From the NCBI RefSeq assembly GCF_001519065.1, contig NZ_KQ954251.1, positions 372,001 to 436,000 on the forward strand: 64,000 nt of DNA. Direction: 5' to 3'. Origin of the DNA: Novosphingobium sp. FSW06-99 (GTDB taxonomy: Bacteria > Pseudomonadota > Alphaproteobacteria > Sphingomonadales > Sphingomonadaceae). The translations under genes and the position numbers were made by a program. This document shows positions 60,457-64,000 of this stretch, piece after piece. Every line of letters begins with the position of its first letter. Position 1 is the stretch's first letter. A model generated the notes under the pieces. The model did no database searches. It worked only from the letters and a program-made list of their open reading frames with translations, and was not told the origin of the DNA.

Positions 60457-60613
60457 TAAAGCCTCACGCGGTAGACTAAAACAACTCCTAAACCTGCACG
60501 CAGGAGGTTTGCGCATTGGTTGCTCCACCCATTGCTTTTGCCCAGGCCCGGTTTGATGCGCATTTCGCGCAACGTTCACGCTCGATCGGCGTATCGCCAC
60601 AGGGAGACCCGTC

Positions 60614-61588
60614 GTGACGATGATGACCGACACTTTTGCGCCGTCAGCCACGGCCGAGGAACCGGCACGCATTTCGGTGGTTCTGCCGGTTTGCAATGCG
60701 GCGGCCACGCTGCCCGCGTTGCTTGGCTCATTGCGCGCACAAACGTTGAGCGCCTTTGAACTGATCGCCATCGATGATGGATCGAACGACAACAGCCTCG
60801 AAATCCTGTTGCACCATGCCGCGCTTGATTCGCGGATCCACGCGCTTGCGCGCGGCAACGGCGGGGTGGCAACGGCGCGCAATCTGGGGGTTGAGGTCGC
60901 CAGCGCGCCGCTGATCGCGTTCCTCGATGCCGATGCGCTGTGGGACCGGGGCAAGCTCTATGCCCATTGCGCCCTGCACCGCGCGCGTCCCGATCTGGTC
61001 GCCAGCTATGCCCGCATGGCCTTTGTCCCCGCCCACGCCGATGGTTTGACAGGGGCCCGGGCCTTGTCAAAATTGGCGGAAAATCCGCTCGATATGCTTG
61101 ATATACTCGGCGAAAATCCGATCGGCACGACATCGAACATGGTCGTGCGGCGCGACTCATTCCTCGCGATCGGCGGGTTTGATGCCGCGTCGGGTGCCGT
61201 GTGTGACCGAGATCTGGCGGCCCGACTGGTAGCGCGCGGCGGTCCGGTGGTCGGGCTCGACATGGTGCTGGCGGGAGCGCGGCTGACCGTGCCGGGCCTG
61301 TCGCACGATTGGGCGCAGATGCATGCCGACTGGCGCGACCTGATGGCGCGGTACATCGACGACCCGCGCACCCGGGCCCGGCTGGAGGCAGCCTATTGCC
61401 GCCAGGTGGTACAGGGTGCGCTGGTTTCAGGCGGTCACGCGGGAATGGCCTTGCGCTATGCCTTGCGCAGCCTGCACCATGACATACGCGGTTTCCCCGA
61501 AGAACCTGGCCGCAGCCTGGCGACGCTGGGTGCCGCGCTGGTCGCGCCGTTGGTCCCGGCGCGACTGCGACAGCGTTTGTTTGCCTGA
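60614..61588 (+). CDS. Family-2 glycosyltransferase
   Basis: This is a 324-residue GT2 enzyme with ISVVLPVCNAAATLPALLGSLRAQT, IAIDDGSNDNSLEIL, ARNLGVE and FLDADALWDRGK (the DxD-like DAD). The acceptor is unknown; it may decorate surface polysaccharide. GTG 60614 has GGGAG seven bases before it. It lies alone, convergent with a DUF1330 gene. Confidence 0.88.
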   Translation: MTMMTDTFAPSATAEEPARISVVLPVCNAAATLPALLGSLRAQTLSAFELIAIDDGSNDNSLEILLHHAALDSRIHALARGNGGVATARNLGVEVASAPLIAFLDADALWDRGKLYAHCALHRARPDLVASYARMAFVPAHADGLTGARALSKLAENPLDMLDILGENPIGTTSNMVVRRDSFLAIGGFDAASGAVCDRDLAARLVARGGPVVGLDMVLAGARLTVPGLSHDWAQMHADWRDLMARYIDDPRTRARLEAAYCRQVVQGALVSGGHAGMALRYALRSLHHDIRGFPEEPGRSLATLGAALVAPLVPARLRQRLFA

Positions 61589-61603
61589 ACGGCAGGCGCC
61601 GGT

Positions 61604-61894
61604 TCAGTCGACCCCTTCGGCAATCACCACGCGATAGTCCGCGCCCAGATGGCGGAACTTGCGCGCCTCGGTATAGGCCGGGCTGTCGTACCATGCCTTG
61701 GCCGCAGCCTTGTCGGGAAACCTGACCAGCACCACCCCATCGACTTCGGCGCCTTCAAGCGTTTCGGTCGGACCATAGAAGGCCAGCGGGGTGACCGGGT
61801 GGCCGGCGGTTGATTGCTGGGCCAGCGGGCCATATTCCGCCAGCGCGGCAGGATCGCGCACACGGTCGCGGATAAAGATCAGATAAGCGGACAT
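61604..61894 (-). CDS. DUF1330 family protein
   Basis: This 96-residue ferredoxin-like-fold protein has AYLIFIRDRVRDPAALAEY, the GTP-like FYGPTETLEGAEVDGVVLVRFPDKAAAKAWYDSPAY and a VVIAEGVD end. DUF1330 proteins form small dimers of unknown role. ATG 61894 is the family start; a longer frame to 62365 is not coding. Divergent from the MFS gene. Confidence 0.9.
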   Translation of the reverse strand: MSAYLIFIRDRVRDPAALAEYGPLAQQSTAGHPVTPLAFYGPTETLEGAEVDGVVLVRFPDKAAAKAWYDSPAYTEARKFRHLGADYRVVIAEGVD

Positions 61895-62050
61895 CCTCGG
61901 GCTTCCTTGTTGGATTGGCAGGCCGACGATGCCCGGCGTTGCTGCGCTTGTCGATGGGGCGCTGCGTCGATCGAGAAAAATCAATAATGCGCGGGACATT
62001 GTCGCACTTGGCAGCCCCGCCGTCGTACGCCATGCGGACGGGCGTGAGTC

Positions 62051-63334
62051 GTGACCCCATTTCAAATCGTGCCCGCCGTGGCTGAGCCGGCGCCGATTGC
62101 GCACCCGCTGGCGATCCCTGCCTATCGCTGGTTCTGGCTGGCGCGCATTCTGGCGGTGCTCGGGCAATCCAATTTTGTCGTGGTGCTTGGCTGGGCGGTC
62201 TATGACGCGGCGCGGGTGTCGCTCGATATGCGCGCGGCCTCGTTGCGGATCGGTTTGATCGGGCTGGTCCAGTTTCTGCCGGTGCTGCTGCTCAATCCGG
62301 CGGCCGGACTGGCGGCGGACCGGTTCGACCGTCGGTTGGTGGTTCGGCTGTCGCTGGCCGGGCAATTGCTAAGCGTGGCGGTGTTGTTTGCCGTGGCGGT
62401 GGCAGGGGCGCATGGCCCGGCGCTGTTCTATCTTGCGGCGGCGGCGTTTGCTGCCAGTCGTGCGTTCTATATGCCTGCCACCAACGCCCTGGGCCCCGCG
62501 CTGGTGCCGATCGAGGTGCTGCCGCGCGCCATCGCGGTCAGCGCAGTGGGCGGGCGGATCGGCGGGATCATGGGCCCGGTGATCGGCGGCTATGCCTATG
62601 GATTGGGCGGGGTTTGGGCGTTTGGCCTGACCGGCGCGCTGATCGTGCTATCGCTGGCGGCGCAGATGATGGTGCCCCAACCCTTGCGCGCGGTCGCGCG
62701 GGCCGATGGCCATCCGATCAAGCGCATTGTCGAAGGGCTGGCCTATGTCGCGCGCACGCGGATGCTGCTCGGCGCGATCAGCCTCGATCTGTTTGCCGTG
62801 CTGTTCGGCGGGGCCACCGCGCTGTTGCCCGCCTATGCCCGCGACATCCTGCACGTCGGACCGGGCGGACTGGGCCTGTTGCGTTCGGCCACGTCGGTCG
62901 GCGCGGTCAGCACGGCGCTGTGGCTGTCGGCACGACCGATCAGCGAAGGGATCGGGCCGAAAATGCTGGGCGCGGTCGGACTGTTTGGCGTGGCGACGGT
63001 GGTGTTCGGGCTGTCATCGTCGCTTTGGCTGTCGCTGGCGATGCTGGCCGCACTGGGCGCGGCGGACATGATTTCGGTCTATGTGCGCCAGACGCTGGTG
63101 CAAGTGGTCACGCCCGATGCCATGCGCGGCCGGGTGGGCGCGACATCGAGCCTGTTCATCACCGCGTCCAACGAACTGGGCGAAATGGAATCGGGGCTGG
63201 TCGCGGCGATGATCGGCCCGGTCGGCTCGGTGGTGTTCGGCGGGGTGATGGCCGTGGCGATCGCGGGGGCCTGGGGCTGGATCTTTCCCGAATTGCGCCG
63301 GGTGCGCCGGTTCGAGGATGCCGACGGGGCTTGA
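62051..63334 (+). CDS. MFS transporter (EntS-like exporter)
   Basis: This 427-residue protein has about 12 membrane helices and the MFS_3 loop motif (LAADRFDRRLVVRLSL after helix 2). The FYMPATNALGPALVP segment and GGRIGGIMGPVIGG helix are typical of EntS-type siderophore or drug exporters. The GTG start at 62051 is the first in frame. The 156-bp gap before it is the promoter region it shares with the DUF1330 gene. Confidence 0.88.
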   Translation: MTPFQIVPAVAEPAPIAHPLAIPAYRWFWLARILAVLGQSNFVVVLGWAVYDAARVSLDMRAASLRIGLIGLVQFLPVLLLNPAAGLAADRFDRRLVVRLSLAGQLLSVAVLFAVAVAGAHGPALFYLAAAAFAASRAFYMPATNALGPALVPIEVLPRAIAVSAVGGRIGGIMGPVIGGYAYGLGGVWAFGLTGALIVLSLAAQMMVPQPLRAVARADGHPIKRIVEGLAYVARTRMLLGAISLDLFAVLFGGATALLPAYARDILHVGPGGLGLLRSATSVGAVSTALWLSARPISEGIGPKMLGAVGLFGVATVVFGLSSSLWLSLAMLAALGAADMISVYVRQTLVQVVTPDAMRGRVGATSSLFITASNELGEMESGLVAAMIGPVGSVVFGGVMAVAIAGAWGWIFPELRRVRRFEDADGA

Positions 63335-63380
63335 CCGCGCGCCCGCTTGCGCGTTGTGATGCGCGCGAGGGGGATCGACC

Positions 63381-64000
63381 ATGGCGCAAAGCTGGGTACC
63401 AGATGCAGGCAGCGGGATCGCGATCGAGACGATCGAGGCCGGGGGACTGCCGTTTGAAGTGGCCACGGCCGGCAGCGGCGATCACCTTGCGCTGTGCCTG
63501 CACGGATTTCCCGAACTGCATTATTCGTGGCGGCACCAGATCCCGCTGTTGGCGGAGATGGGCTATCGCGTGTGGGCGCCCAATTTGCGCGGCTATGGCG
63601 CGTCATACCGCCCGGCCCGCATTGCCGATTATCGGGTTGGTCATCTGCTGGGCGATGTCGCCGCGCTGATCGATGCCAGCAGGGCCAAGCGGGTAACATT
63701 GATCGCGCACGACTGGGGCGGCGCGCTGGCCTGGTATTTCGCCATCCGGCACCTGCGCCCGATCGAACGGCTGGTGGTGATGAACCTGCCCCACCCCGCG
63801 TGCCTGAACGCGGCGCTGCGGCACTGGCCGCAGCGGCGGCGCAGTTGGTATATGGCGTTTTTCCAGGTGCCATGGCTGCCCGAACGCGCGTTGTTGCGCA
63901 ACCATGCAGCAGGGTTGCGGCGGGCGTTTCGCGGCATGGCGATCGACAAGGCGCGCTTTCCCGATGCGGTGCTCGATGTCTATGCCACCGCCGCCGCACA
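63381..64000 (+). CDS. Alpha/beta hydrolase (epoxide hydrolase-like), partial
   Basis: The gene runs off the right edge after 206 residues. The visible part has LCLHGFPELHYSWRHQIP (HGFPE oxyanion, epoxide-hydrolase style), NLRGYGAS and the nucleophile Asp in IAHDWGG. The C-terminal acid and His lie outside. ATG 63381 follows GAGGGGG. It could be an epoxide hydrolase or a related dehalogenase-like enzyme. Confidence 0.85.
   Translation, partial: MAQSWVPDAGSGIAIETIEAGGLPFEVATAGSGDHLALCLHGFPELHYSWRHQIPLLAEMGYRVWAPNLRGYGASYRPARIADYRVGHLLGDVAALIDASRAKRVTLIAHDWGGALAWYFAIRHLRPIERLVVMNLPHPACLNAALRHWPQRRRSWYMAFFQVPWLPERALLRNHAAGLRRAFRGMAIDKARFPDAVLDVYATAAA

Overview
The base composition (about 65% GC), the codon usage and the gene set (PDH E2 and Lpd, KorAB, PurF, a DUF1330 protein, many TonB/B12 and c-di-GMP genes) point to an alphaproteobacterium of the order Sphingomonadales, perhaps Novosphingobium or Sphingobium. 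This placement is inferred from protein style and not from a marker gene.

Bases 1-23733 are the right-hand part of an integrated temperate phage. The leftward arm (minus strand, 10607 down to 1) carries a short lysogeny operon: a CI-like repressor, a membrane-anchored WYL-domain protein and a membrane-anchored extracytoplasmic protein. It continues with small regulators, a terminator, a DUF3164 protein, a gpZ-like protein and a lambda-type packaging/head block (TerS, TerL/GpA, gpW, portal/gpB, S49 protease/gpC). The protease is cut by the window edge. The rightward arm (plus strand, 10680-23633) starts with a Cro/YdaS-like gene. It runs as a long chain of about 25 mostly very small genes whose stop and start codons usually overlap. 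Recognisable products are a GapR-like nucleoid protein, winged-helix proteins, a Gp37/Gp68 (DUF5131) protein, a J-domain protein, an ASCH-like protein, a ParB-like nuclease-fold protein, a papain-like-fold protein, a cytosine-methyltransferase-like protein, DUF1643, a Mpa/FtsH-style AAA+ ATPase and an AlpA regulator. The phage ends at a 20-bp tRNA-Ser 3' end (23714-23733), read as attR. The integrase and the intact tRNA should lie left of the window.

Bases 23779-29116 hold signal transduction genes: a beta-propeller/Y_Y_Y histidine kinase with its NarL-type response regulator, and a PAS-type histidine kinase. A cobalamin riboswitch (29246-29410) precedes a BtuB-like TonB receptor. Next come a divergent catabolic unit (an enolase-superfamily dehydratase and a GMC oxidoreductase, with a LysR regulator), a GGDEF-EAL-PilZ protein, two small exported proteins and a strong bidirectional terminator.

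Bases 39104-53666 are mostly housekeeping: an E2-thioesterase-Lpd operon, glutathione peroxidase, LolCD, a MASE1 diguanylate cyclase, purF with an SDR, a PilZ protein, a photolyase, and KorAB (2-oxoacid:ferredoxin oxidoreductase). Bases 53969-64000 carry an HSL-type esterase, a Nudix hydrolase (RppH), an outer-membrane protein, the divergent glycerol system glpK / glpD-glpR with TTCGTT operator repeats, a family-2 glycosyltransferase, a DUF1330 protein, an MFS exporter and the start of an epoxide-hydrolase-like gene.

The most unusual parts are the repressor / WYL-membrane / periplasmic-protein operon, the GTTGAC repeats around terS, the phage AAA+ plus J-domain pair, and the long G/C homopolymers inside early phage genes, one of which breaks a gene.
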